Below, piece by piece: positions 11,374 to 25,000 of a stretch of DNA of 64,000 bases (position 1 is the first letter of the stretch; every line of letters starts with the position of its first letter). This DNA comes from Ascidia mentula (taxonomy: Eukaryota; Chordata; Ascidiacea; Phlebobranchia; Ascidiidae). The translations under genes and the position numbers were made by a program. The notes under the pieces are model-generated. The model was not told where the DNA came from. It worked only from the letters and a program-made list of their open reading frames with translations, and searched no databases. The stretch is from contig OX387204.1 of the NCBI GenBank assembly GCA_947561715.1, positions 3,043,001 through 3,107,000 of the forward strand, written 5' to 3'.

Positions 11374-11693
11374 CCCCCTATATAGTCACATTTTTGTCTC
11401 CCTGCAAGGATAATATTTTCAATAAATTGTTACTACTCAAGTTAACAACACTAACGCCATTCGTAGAACTATTTCTTATCACCACACGACTGCACAGTTA
11501 CAACTTCAAAAAAACCGAAATCCGTCGGGCCGAGTATACTTCGCCTCAACTCGGTCAGGCAACCCCTTCTAGACCGCCCGACCGATCGCCAGTTCAGGCG
11601 CAGTCAAGCGCCTCGTTTTACTACGTCACTTCCGTTTTTCGGCCTTCGGGCCGAATACTGCGCCTGAAAAGTGGCCATGGAAACGTAGTAATT
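11374..11693 (+). repeat. Structured cassette, copy 3
   Basis: Full-length copy of the cassette with the same junctions as copies 1 and 2 and only a few substitutions (for example GCCGAATACTG for GCCGAGTACTG). Identical junctions in all three copies show one insertion followed by amplification along with the satellite. Confidence 0.75.
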
Positions 11694-14600
11694 GTGTCTC
11701 AACAGGTAACTTTGTCAAACGTTAGGGTAGTCGCGCAATAGCTTACATTGTGTCTCAACAGGAAACTTTGTCAAATGTTAGGGTAGTCAAGCTATAGTTT
11801 TCACTGTATTCCAATAGGTAACTTTGTCAAACGTTAGGGTAGTCAACCTATAGTTTGCACTGTATTCCAACAGGAAACTTTGTCAAACGTTAGGGTAGTC
11901 GCGCAATAGCTTACATTGTGTCCCAACAGGAAACTTTGTCAAACGTTAGGGTAGTCAAGTTATAGTTTTCACTGTATTCCAACAGGAAACTTTGTCAAAC
12001 GTCAGGGTAGTCGCGCAATAGCTTACATTGTGTCTCAACAGGTAACTTTGTCAAATGTTAGGGTAGTCAAGCTATAGTTTTCACTGTATTCCAAAAGGTA
12101 ACTTTGTCAAACGTTAGGGTAGTCAACCTATAGTTTGCACTGTATTCCAACAGGAAAGTTTGCCAAACGTTAGGGTAGTCCTGTTATAGCTTACATTGTG
12201 TCCCTACAGGAAACTTTGTCAAACGTTAGGATAGTCCTGTTATAGCTTACATTGTGTCCCAACAGGTAACTTTGTCAAACGTTAGGGTAGTCCTGTTATA
12301 GCTTACATTGTGTCCCAACAGGTAACTTTGTCAAACGTTAGGGTAGTCCTGTTATAGCTTACATTGTGTCCCAACAGGAAACTTTGTCAAACGTTAGGAT
12401 AGTCCTGTTATAGCTTACATTGTGTCCCAACAGGTAACTTTGTCAAACGTTAGGGTAGTCCTGTTATAGCTTACATTGTGTGCCAACAGGAAACTTTGTC
12501 AAACGTTAGGGTAGTCGCGCTATAGTTTTCACTGTATTCCAACAGGAAACTTTGTCAAACGTTAGGGTGGTCCTGATATAGCTTACATTGTGTCCCAACA
12601 GGTTACTTTGTCAAACGTTAGGGTAGTCAACCTATAGTTTGCACTGTATTCCAACAGGAAACTTTGTCAAACGTTAGGGTAGTCGCGCTATAGCTTACAT
12701 TGTGTCTCAACAGGTAACTTTGTTAAACGTTAGGGTTGTCCTGTTATAGCTTACATTGTGTCCCAACAGGTAACTTTGTCAAACGTTAGGGTAGTCCTGT
12801 TATAGCTTACATTGTGTCCCAACAGGAAACTTTGTCAAACGTTAGGATAGTCCTGTTATAGCTTACATTGTGTCCCAACAGGTAACTTTGTCAAACGTTA
12901 GGGTAGTCCTGTTATAGCTTACATTGTGTGCCAACAGGAAACTTTGTCAAACGTTAGGGTAGTCGCGCTATAGTTTTCACTGTATTCCAACAGGAAACTT
13001 TGTCAAACGTTAGGGTGGTCCTGATATAGCTTACATTGTGTCCCAGCAGGTTACTTTGTCAAACGTTAGGGTAGTCAACCTATAGTTTGCACTGTATTCC
13101 AACAGGAAACTTTGTCAAACGTTAGGGTAGTCGCGCAATAGCTTACATTGTGTCCCAACAGGAAACTTTGTCAAACGTTAGGGTATTCAAGCTATAGTTT
13201 TCACTGTATTCCAACAGGAAACTTTGTCAAACGTTAGGGTGGTCCTGATATAGCTTACATTGTGTCCCAACAGGTAACTTTGTCAAACGTTAGGGTAGTT
13301 GCGCTATATAGCTTACATTGTGTCCCAACAGGTAACTTTGTCCAACGTTAGGGTGGTCGCGCTATACCTTACATGTCCCAACGGGTAACTTTGTCAAACT
13401 TTATGGTAGCCCTGTTATAGCTTACATTGTGTCCCAACAGGTAACTTTGTCAAACGTTAGGGTTATCACGCTATAGCTTGCGTTGTGTCCCAACAGGAAA
13501 CTTTGTCAAACGTTAGGGTAGTCGCGCTATAGCTTACATTGTGTCTCAACAGGTAACTTTGTCAAACGTTAGGGTTGTCACGCTATAGCTTACATTGTGT
13601 CCCAACAGGTAACTTTGTCAAACGTTAGGGTAGTCGCGCAATAGCTTACATTGTGTCTCAACAGGAAACTTTGTCAAACGTTGAGGTAGTCGCGCTATAG
13701 ATTACATTGTGTCTCAACAGGTAACTTTGTTAAACGTTAGGGTAGTCGCGCAATAGCTTACATTGTGTCCCAACAGGAAACTTTGTCAAACGTTAGGGTA
13801 TTCAAGCTATAGTTTTCACTGTATTCCAACAGGAAACTTTGTCAAACGTTAGGGTGGTCCTGATATAGCTTACATTGTGTCCCAACAGGTAACTTTGTCA
13901 AACGTTAGGGTAGTTGCGCTATATAGCTTACATTGTGTCCCAACAGGTAACTTTGTCCAACGTTAGGGTGGTCGCGCTATACCTTACATGTCCCAACGGG
14001 TAACTTTGTCAAACTTTATGGTAGCCCTGTTATAGCTTACATTGTGTCCCAACAGGTAACTTTGTCAAACGTTAGGGTTATCACGCTATAGCTTGCGTTG
14101 TGTCCCAACAGGAAACTTTGTCAAACGTTAGGGTAGTCGCGCTATAGCTTACATTGTGTCTCAACAGGTAACTTTGTCAAACGTTAGGGTTGTCACGCTA
14201 TAGCTTACATTGTGTCCCAACAGGTAACTTTGTCAAACGTTAGGGTAGTCGCGCAATAGCTTACATTGTGTCTCAACAGGAAACTTTGTCAAACGTTAAG
14301 GTAGTCGCGCAATAGCTTACATTGTGTCTTAACAGGTAACTTTGTCAAACGTTAGGGTTGTCACGCTATAGCTTACATTGTGTCCCAACAGGAAACTTTG
14401 TCAAACGTTGGAGTAGTCGCGCTATAGATTACATTGTGTCTCAACAGGTAACTTTGTCAAACGTTAGGGTAGTCGCGCAATAGCTTACATTGTGTCTCAA
14501 CAGGTAACTTTGTCAAACGTTAGGGTTGTCACGCTATAGCTTACATTGTGTCCCAACAGGAAACTTTGTCAAACGTTAGGGTAGTCGCGCTATAGATTAC

Positions 14601-15699
14601 ATTGTGTCCCAACATTTAACTTTGTCAAACGTTAGGGTAGTCGCGCAATAGCTTACATTGTGTCTCAACAGGTAACTTTGTGAAACGTTTGGGTTATCAC
14701 GCTATAGCTTACATTGTGTCCCAACAGGAAACTTTGTCAAACGTTGGAGTAGTCGCGCTATAGCTTACATTGTGTCTCAACAGGTAAGTGTGTTAAACGT
14801 TAGGGTTGTCACGCTATAGCTTACATTGTGTCCCAACAGGAAACTTTGTCAAACGTTAGGGTAGTCGCGCTATAGATTGCATTGTGTCCCAACATTTAAC
14901 TATGTCAAACGTTAGGGTAGTCGCGCAATAGCTTACATTGTGTCTCAACAGGTAACTTTGTCAGACGTTAGGGTTGTCACGCTATAGCTTACATTGTGTC
15001 CCAACAGGAAACTTTGTCAAACGTTAGGGTAGTCGCGCTATAGATTACATTGTGTCCCAACATTTAACTTTGTCAAACGTTAGGGTAGTCGCGCAATAGC
15101 TTACATTGTGTCTCAACAGGTAACTTTGTCAAACGTTTGGGTTATCACGCTATAGCTTACATTGTGTCTCAACAGGTAACTTTGTCAAACGTTTGGGTTA
15201 TCACGCTATAGCTTACATTGTGTCCCAACAGGAAACTTTGTCAAACGTTGGAGTAGTCGCGCTGTAGATTACATTGTGTCTCAACAGGTAACTGTGTTAA
15301 ACGTTAGGGTAGTCGCGCTATAGATTACATTGTGTCTCAACAGGTAACTTTGTTAAACGTTAGGGTAGTCGCGCTATAGATTACATTGTGTCCCAACATT
15401 TAACTTTGTCAAACGTTAGGGTAGTCCTGTTCTAGCTTACATTGTGTTGACTTCGCTCAGCCACAGTTATAACCCGTTTGGGGTGTTAGAGTTGCCGTGC
15501 TAATTTATTGCTAAACGAGGCGTTTTTGTTGCGCTGTTTCTGTGCACAGACAATTTTATAGAGGTCGAAGCAGTTATCGTTGGCAATCGCATGAAAAACT
15601 TTTATTATTTCACAGTTTAATATTAGGGGCTGCTCGAAATCAGTAATCCGGTCTTCGCTGCAGATAAAACAATAAGTACCATAACTGAACAACACAAAC

Positions 15700-17126
15700 A
15701 TGGCCAACGCCAACAATGAAGAAAAAATGGTACTTAACCCATCAACGATTCGTTTCACACAAAATACCATCAGTGAAAGGTTTGGTGGAAACTATGGGAA
15801 GGTGCACGATTTAATCGATGATTTAGCAAATTTGGACGAAACGAAACGGCAAGAGAAGGTTCAGTCCATCGACAAAATTGAAGTGATAAAAGACGAAAAG
15901 AAATACTACAGCTTGAACAATAGGCGACTGTATGTGTATCGAGTGTTGGAGTGTGATGGGAAGCTAAATAAGATTGAAGTGAAAAAATCACGCACAACCA
16001 TGAAGGACCTTAAAAGAAAGCGAAAGTTTACGGCCCAAAAAGACCACGGGGAATCTATTAAATTTTCCAACAATAATGCAAAAACAAAGCGGCATGATTT
16101 CAAAAAGTAAGTTATTTGCAATGAAATGATCAGACATGTGATTTATCATTCCTTTGGCGTTGAACCCTATAACTTATTGATAAAATTATATTTTTTAAAT
16201 TATTACCCGGGCAAAAAAAACTCTAATTTTGCCAAAATATGCTCAACAATATCACATTATTTTGGGGCAAATTTGACATGAAATTATCAGCAACCAAGTG
16301 ATAAATTAACGAACAATCCTTGTTCTTATACATTATGATCAACTATAAAAACGTATATAATTTTAAAAATAGTCAGCATTTGCTTAATCCATTGTATACG
16401 AGATAAGTTATAAGCAAAAGGAACATTAAATTGTGAAAAGCACTATTTTTTTAGACCAAGGGTGTATAAGACAAAGAATTGAACATTTTACCGTCGCACA
16501 GGCCTGAATATATGCAAGTAACCAAAGTCGAACAAAAACTTTTTAATCTATGACATTAATGACCTTCAAATCTATTTTTTGCCCCAAAGCATAAATACGA
16601 ATTGATGTGAATTTTTACCTTATTTTACGTGATATGTGTGCGTTTCAAAAGCACCTTGTAAAAAAATATGACTTCCTTGACAAAAAATGCCCTAATCACT
16701 AGGTCATAAAAAATCACCCCACTCATTACTTAAAAATTAAATTTTTGTTCCATGAACCCAGAAGCCCTGTTTGTAATACAAATATAAGCTTAAGGAGATT
16801 TGGTTTGATCAAATAAACAAGTTCAAAAGGTCATTAAAGCAAAACCAGTTTCGAACTAAGATACAGGAATTAAACGTACTGTTTTCGCATATTTTAGGCA
16901 AGACATGCCAGAAGAAAATCCGGCGAAAACAAGCGAATCACAGAGTTTCAGTGATGAATCAAGCATAGAATCAATTCACAATTCCACCCCTGAAGAAGAA
17001 TCAAGCGAGGAACCCATTAACATTAGCAACCAATCTAAAAAAAAGCAAAAAAGGAGAAAAGAGAAAAAAACAAAAATGCGCCAGAAGCACAAAATGATCC
17101 TAAGGAGCCAAAGTCAATCTTTTTGA
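15700..17126 (+). CDS. ParB-like family protein 5 with basic nuclear-type tail, two exons
   Basis: Proposed exons 15700-16106 and 16898-17126 join in phase 2 (TCAAAAA|GTAAGT ... CATATTTTAG|G), giving 211 residues. The domain comes first: LNPSTIRFTQNTISERF (about residues 12-28), a charged helix, and KYYSLNNRRLYVYRVLE (about 67-83). A Lys-rich C-terminal part replaces the DHTFENLRP ending of the other members. Exon 2 adds 75 residues: an acidic, Ser-rich stretch, then a run of Lys and Arg (KKKQKRRKEKKTK) like a nuclear localisation signal. The domain is the most diverged of the five. The gene starts only 250 bp beyond the satellite. An unspliced message would end at the donor TAA after the domain. 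Confidence 0.6.
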
Positions 17127-18171
17127 TTATTTGTCAGCAAGAAAAATGGATTAAGTCTTCATCTTAACACACGTAGACAGATTAGTGTAGTATAATGTGG
17201 GTTCTGTGAATTATGTACATAAAATAAGTGTTTGAAAATATTTTTGGCTATCAAACATGGGTTGTGACGTCTCTCTATATAAAAATCAACTCACCTTCAC
17301 TTGGCACGCAAAGTCACTGATGCACATAAACAATATAGACTTGATTCATAAAATAACATGGGTACCGATCAAACCACAAGGGTTACCAAGTCAGGCGCCC
17401 ATGTGAAGGTCATTTCCTCATGGAGAATCACCGCCTGCCGTAAGATCGCAGCCGGGAAGTGATGGGTTGCGACAAGCTGCATATTACGTTATTGGTGGCT
17501 ACCCGGCGGTTCTGGCCAAATTTATCGAAACACTATCGCCAACTTGGTTCAATGAATGTTTCCTTTGATCCTGTAAGGTTTGAACCTCACCAGCAAACCG
17601 TCCTAATCGACAGATTTAATCGTCCCGAGAACTGCCAAAATTGTAAGGTAATCGGAATCAGCTGCAGGTTGATGTTGCATCATTGTACATCTCGCTGACG
17701 ATCAATAACACGTGTTAATGTAGTACACAGGGAGAGCAGCACTGCTAAGTCTGAAACATAACGGATCCTAAATCAGACATATTTGAATCACATGGTAACC
17801 ATTAGATGAAATACCGCTTTTAGACTCTATGGAGTAATCGTTGCGGCAAAGTTTATCACGTCCTTATTGTAATATAGGTTCTTAACTATTGGGGTCCGTG
17901 AATGTTTTGTCGCGAAATTCTAGAACTGAAGCGAAAATTACCAACGAAATTGGGTGTCAGCTTTCGAGCAACATTAAAACGAACATGCCTGTTTACCCAA
18001 CATGTTAAAAGAGACTTTATTGGAAGGCGTCCGTGGTGGGCCAAAAGTTCAGCAAAACAAGACGTTGAGAAAGTAATTAACATTTAAATTTTGTCCCATC
18101 TGGCACAAAGTAACACGTTTTCATGGTCCGGTAAATGCATGGTCAATTGTATTAAAGTATAAATGTATGCA
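17127..18171. other. Intergenic between ParB-like gene 5 and CNOT11
   Basis: No exon recognised. Short plus-strand frames near 17459-17698 and 17902-18087 have no family resemblance. TTTATT near 18011 would be a minus-strand poly(A) signal for CNOT11. Confidence 0.45.
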
Positions 18172-21020
<2,849 letters not shown>

Positions 21021-21410
21021 CGTCGCAGCTTTAACTTCGAAGCTGTTTTGCGAAGCCAACGAAGCTAATTTAATCCTTGACCGAAAACACCGTTTAGCAG
21101 TAATATAGCTATTGTACCCATATACAAAACAAAACTCAATGTTTTATTAAAATGCGTCCATAAGCAAAAAGTGTTTACTCACAGTGCTCATGGGATTTCA
21201 GAGACATATCCAATACAATGAAGGTAAAAACATACGTCACATATGTGTCCTGCAGAAATAAATCACAAACATGTCCTCTGGAATCCCACACTGACACGAA
21301 ATATGTAATTCAAATAACTGATTTCCTCTATAAATTAACTTTTGTTTCATTTCTGTTTGACATGTTCTCTGTCATGCCCGGCGCTTTGTCAGCTAAATCC
21401 AGCATAAGTA

Positions 21411-21752
21411 CCGTGTTTACTCGATTGTAAGCCGCATGTGAAGGTGTTCAAAAATTAATATAAGCCGCCCTCGAATGTAAGCCGCACGTTAATGTTAAAG
21501 ACAAACTTAGGTGCCCTACAACAATAATAGTCAACAAATCTGTCGTTTAAAATTGTGAGATACGCAGACAATCTTGGGAGATAAAACGTATTGGTACGAT
21601 GAAGCGAGTTGATGGTAAATTTCATTAAAAAACAGAGCGCAGACAAAATATCGGCGTGACATTAAATAATGTATGCCGCCCTCGAATATAAGCCGCACAA
21701 ACGGTAGGTTAAAAAACTTTATAAGCCGCGGCTTACAATCGAGTAAATACGG
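21411..21752. mobile_element. MITE with TA target duplication and CCGTATTTACTCG ends
   Basis: 342-bp non-coding element. Its ends are inverted copies of CCGTRTTTACTCGATTGTAA with one mismatch, flanked on both sides by TA, which suits the Tc1/mariner (pogo-like) superfamily. Inside, the motif TATAAGCCGC or TGTAAGCCGC recurs, mostly as direct subrepeats. No transposase is encoded. It lies between the divergent-facing flanks of CNOT11 and USPL1, about 390 bp upstream of the CNOT11 start. Confidence 0.8.
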
Positions 21753-22040
21753 TATGCATTTTTAGAACGCCAAGTGTGACAGCGAATGATGCTTCCAGAT
21801 TCGTGAAACCGACAACAATGCAATCTGGAAGTTGCAACCCCACAGCACGTGTGTACGCTGTCTAGAATACGGTCGACAAAACTGGCAACGCTATTTACTA
21901 CCTTTGTGTGGTCATGTGAAATAATCAAAATTTTGATTCACTTGTACAGGTTTACTACCTCACCCTGATTCCACTTGACTTCAATACATGAACTTATAGT
22001 TTATTGGCATTATAAAAAGAAAATTCAAGAAAAGCGAAAA
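21753..22040. other. 3' flank of USPL1
   Basis: Contains TTTATT near 21992, a minus-strand AATAAA about 45 bp beyond the USPL1 stop. No exon is seen. Confidence 0.5.
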
Positions 22041-25000
22041 CTAAAAATCCAAAAGAAACTCCAAATCCTGCGAGTCGTCATTTGTTGAAGAGCGACTTTG
22101 AGTTGAAGGCTCAAAGCTTTCAATCGGGCCATCGCCATTTACCAAACCATCCAATATATCATCAACGACTGTAGTGTCTTGAGCATCTGTGGTTAATGAC
22201 GAAAACCCGTTGTTGGATAAATCGCCAACGGCGGTACCAACTGACGATGGGCTACGAGATACAGTGAAGGGGCTGGTGCGCTGGGAGAGGCTACCGCCAT
22301 ACGTGGAAAAGTCTTTACTGAAAGCGGAGGATTTGGTTGTAAAGCTTCCGTCGCTGCTGGCGCGATCAAGACCAGGAAAAATATCGGTGAACTCAGAAAC
22401 CTCCGAGGATTTGTCGGAAGATTCGCACGACGCCGGCCGGTTGCCTCGCAAATTGGAACGACTGCTCCTATACGGGCTTTGGTCGGATCCGTCCGCCTGT
22501 TTCAAGTTCTTCTTTTCGTAGCCGACAAGCCGAAATTTCTTCGGCGTGTAGGACTCGAACTTGCTGCCGGGGCCCAGTAACCGCGATTTCTGTCGCGTTT
22601 TCGTGTTGCTGAGCTTTCGAAAATCGGTGGTTGTGCGGTCAACCTTGTTCAAGAAGGTTCTTTGCGAAGGTGGAGGGGTTGGTGTGGATGGCACCGGGGG
22701 ACGGTAGACAAAGGTGGGTTGGGCCTGGAAAGCCGGTGGCGAAGTTTTAACAACTGCCAAGCCTCCAATCTCAGTGCTGTAAGAAGGCAAAGATATTGGA
22801 ACATTCACTGCCGATTGTGGAACGGTAAACAGGGATTTTAGTTGTGTTTCCAATGCTGGGGTATTTTCAGTTACGAGCTCTTTGGAAATGGGAATGTTTT
22901 CTATAGTGGAGGCAGGGTCAGTGATGTGTTGATCTGAGCTATTAGGCAAACTTCCTTGGGATGATTTCTTCAATTTATTCTTGCGGCTGGCTTTTTCAGT
23001 TTGGGATCTTGTTCTTCTTCTTTCTTTACTTCGTTTTACTCTTGCTTTTAGAGATGGGATTTCATTCAGTTTCTCCTCTGCACAGTCTGGTGTTTTACTT
23101 TTAAGCTCAACTGTTGTATTTCCTGTCATTGTGTCAGCTTCACAATGATGACCCTTGTGATGTTTTGCACAGGTAATTTGTTCCGTTACTGGTGTGGGAG
23201 TTTCTGGTTTAGAAGCAAATTCTTCGTCACGCTGATTCATAGCTGGAGATTTTTGAGATTCTTTTATGGATCCTTTAAAACTCCGACTTGCAGATTTTCT
23301 TGCGGTATCACTGTTTTTCTGACCGATGCAGGTTGTTTGTGACACAAAAATTAAATCATCGTCGTCATTTACAGCATTCATGTCTGTGGAACTCTCTTTG
23401 TCAATCTTGTCTAAATTTGAAATTTCATTACATGGCAGCTTTGCAAGCTTTGGTTGCGGGGGTCTGTCATCGGACAACACAGATACACTATCCCTCTTTC
23501 GCTTAACCCTGATTTGATTGAATTCCTGAAGCTGAGGTGTTTTCATAATGTCTTCAAGCTTCACAACAGGCTGCATGGCAACCATTTTACGTTGCTTTTT
23601 GTTTTCAATCACAGGATTCATTTTGGTTTTATCATTTGGCACCAGGAAAATAGATGAGGTTTGGTCACAGACTTTTGTGTCATCCTTTGTTAATTCTGCT
23701 TCAGAAGTTTGTTGCCCAGACATGCTTCCTTCACTGGGGGTAGGGCTTAATACATGAAGCGAGGATGTTCTCTTACAATGGAAGTTGATGTCTTCTGATG
23801 AATCAGAGTCACTTAAAACTATATTGGTTATGCCATCATCAACATTCATGACTTCTGGATATGGTGAAGGGGTATCTTTGGTTTGTATTAGCTTAGATGT
23901 TGCTTCAATTTTATTCGATCTATTATCTTCTAATGTCATTATTGTGGTGTCTTGCCTCTCGGAGCTGGAAGTGCCAGGAGACAGTTTTTGGTCTTCCTCT
24001 GCATCTTCCAAAATGATAGTTTCCACTTTATCGCTTTCATGAACAATTTCATCATCTGGAATTTAAAGACAAAGCTCAGCCAAAGAAAAAAACATCTTAC
24101 ACAAAAAGAAACTACTTGTAACAATAACTCTACTGACATAATTTTTTTGAAAAATTAACTTTTACCTGAAAGAGCTGCTTCCAAGTTGACCACGGTATCC
24201 ATAAAATAGGCAGCTCCCCCTGATGGTGAATCTTGCAAAAAGTAAGATGCCACTGCACCCTGTTTTTCCCACATGACCATGTGAATCTGTTTAGGGGGGA
24301 TTTTAGGTGCCTTTTTTTGCCAGGAACATGTGGATTTTTGCAGATCATCACAACACATCCACTTGTTTGCTAAAAAGGGCAATATATAGGTTTAGATGTC
24401 TTGACTTAAACCATTTTCTAAAGTATTATTCATACTTTCAATCAGCAAAATTGATATTTGCTAAATCTTATAAAAAAATGAAAATATGGCATCGAGCATA
24501 TCACTTACTACATTTATAAATATGAACATACCTTTGCAGTCCCTTATCCATACAATGAAGTGGTTGAACGGCTCAGTAATGTATTGGATAACAGCACACA
24601 CTGAGTACAAACAACCTTCAAGGCCAAAATCCAGTGTTGAAAACCGATTGTGAGACAACCCTTGCTGAAAGTGCATCATCACACAAATGGGAACCCTGTA
24701 CAAATCACACAATGTTTTTGTTAGTTATTTTCCGCAGAAACAGTCCACCAATACTTTTAAATCCTTATAAAATAAAATGGGGAAAAGAAATTTGGACAGA
24801 CTGCTTCCTTAAACTTTATCACAAAGTTTTAAGATTTTCTTACTTTTCCATGATCATTGTCAGTGTTTGATTATCTTTGCCACAAGATGAACATGACTTT
24901 AGGGACATGGCATTAAGAGGATGGAAGTTGGTGGTGGAAGATAGAAATGACACAAGTTCTGTCATAACACGCCTTACATCCTTGTGTTCGCAAGAATCAC

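Larger units (their letters stand above)
8705..15447. repeat. Satellite array, about 56-bp unit, roughly 100 copies
   Basis: Head-to-tail units of about 56 bp, each built around ACTTTGTCAAACGTTAGGG followed by a variable GTCGCGC/GTCCTGT/GTCAAGC/GTCAACC segment, CTATAG, and then either CTTACATTGTGTC or TTTTCACTGTATTCC. At least four unit types alternate. Longer blocks are themselves repeated: a block starting at 13181 recurs at 13796 (615 bp, about 11 units), and related unit orders occur from about 10562. Three copies of a non-satellite cassette sit inside. Units are closely similar, which points to recent amplification. The reading frames that cross it carry no protein signal. Confidence 0.93.

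Noticed and set aside
9137-11741. Frames of about 60-120 codons across the satellite cassettes
   Set aside because: The same frame recurs only because the cassette is repeated; it crosses into satellite units and has no protein-like features.
8705-15447. CRISPR-like or telomeric array
   Set aside because: Units are contiguous without unique spacers, the genome is eukaryotic, and TTAGGG occurs once per unit rather than in tandem.
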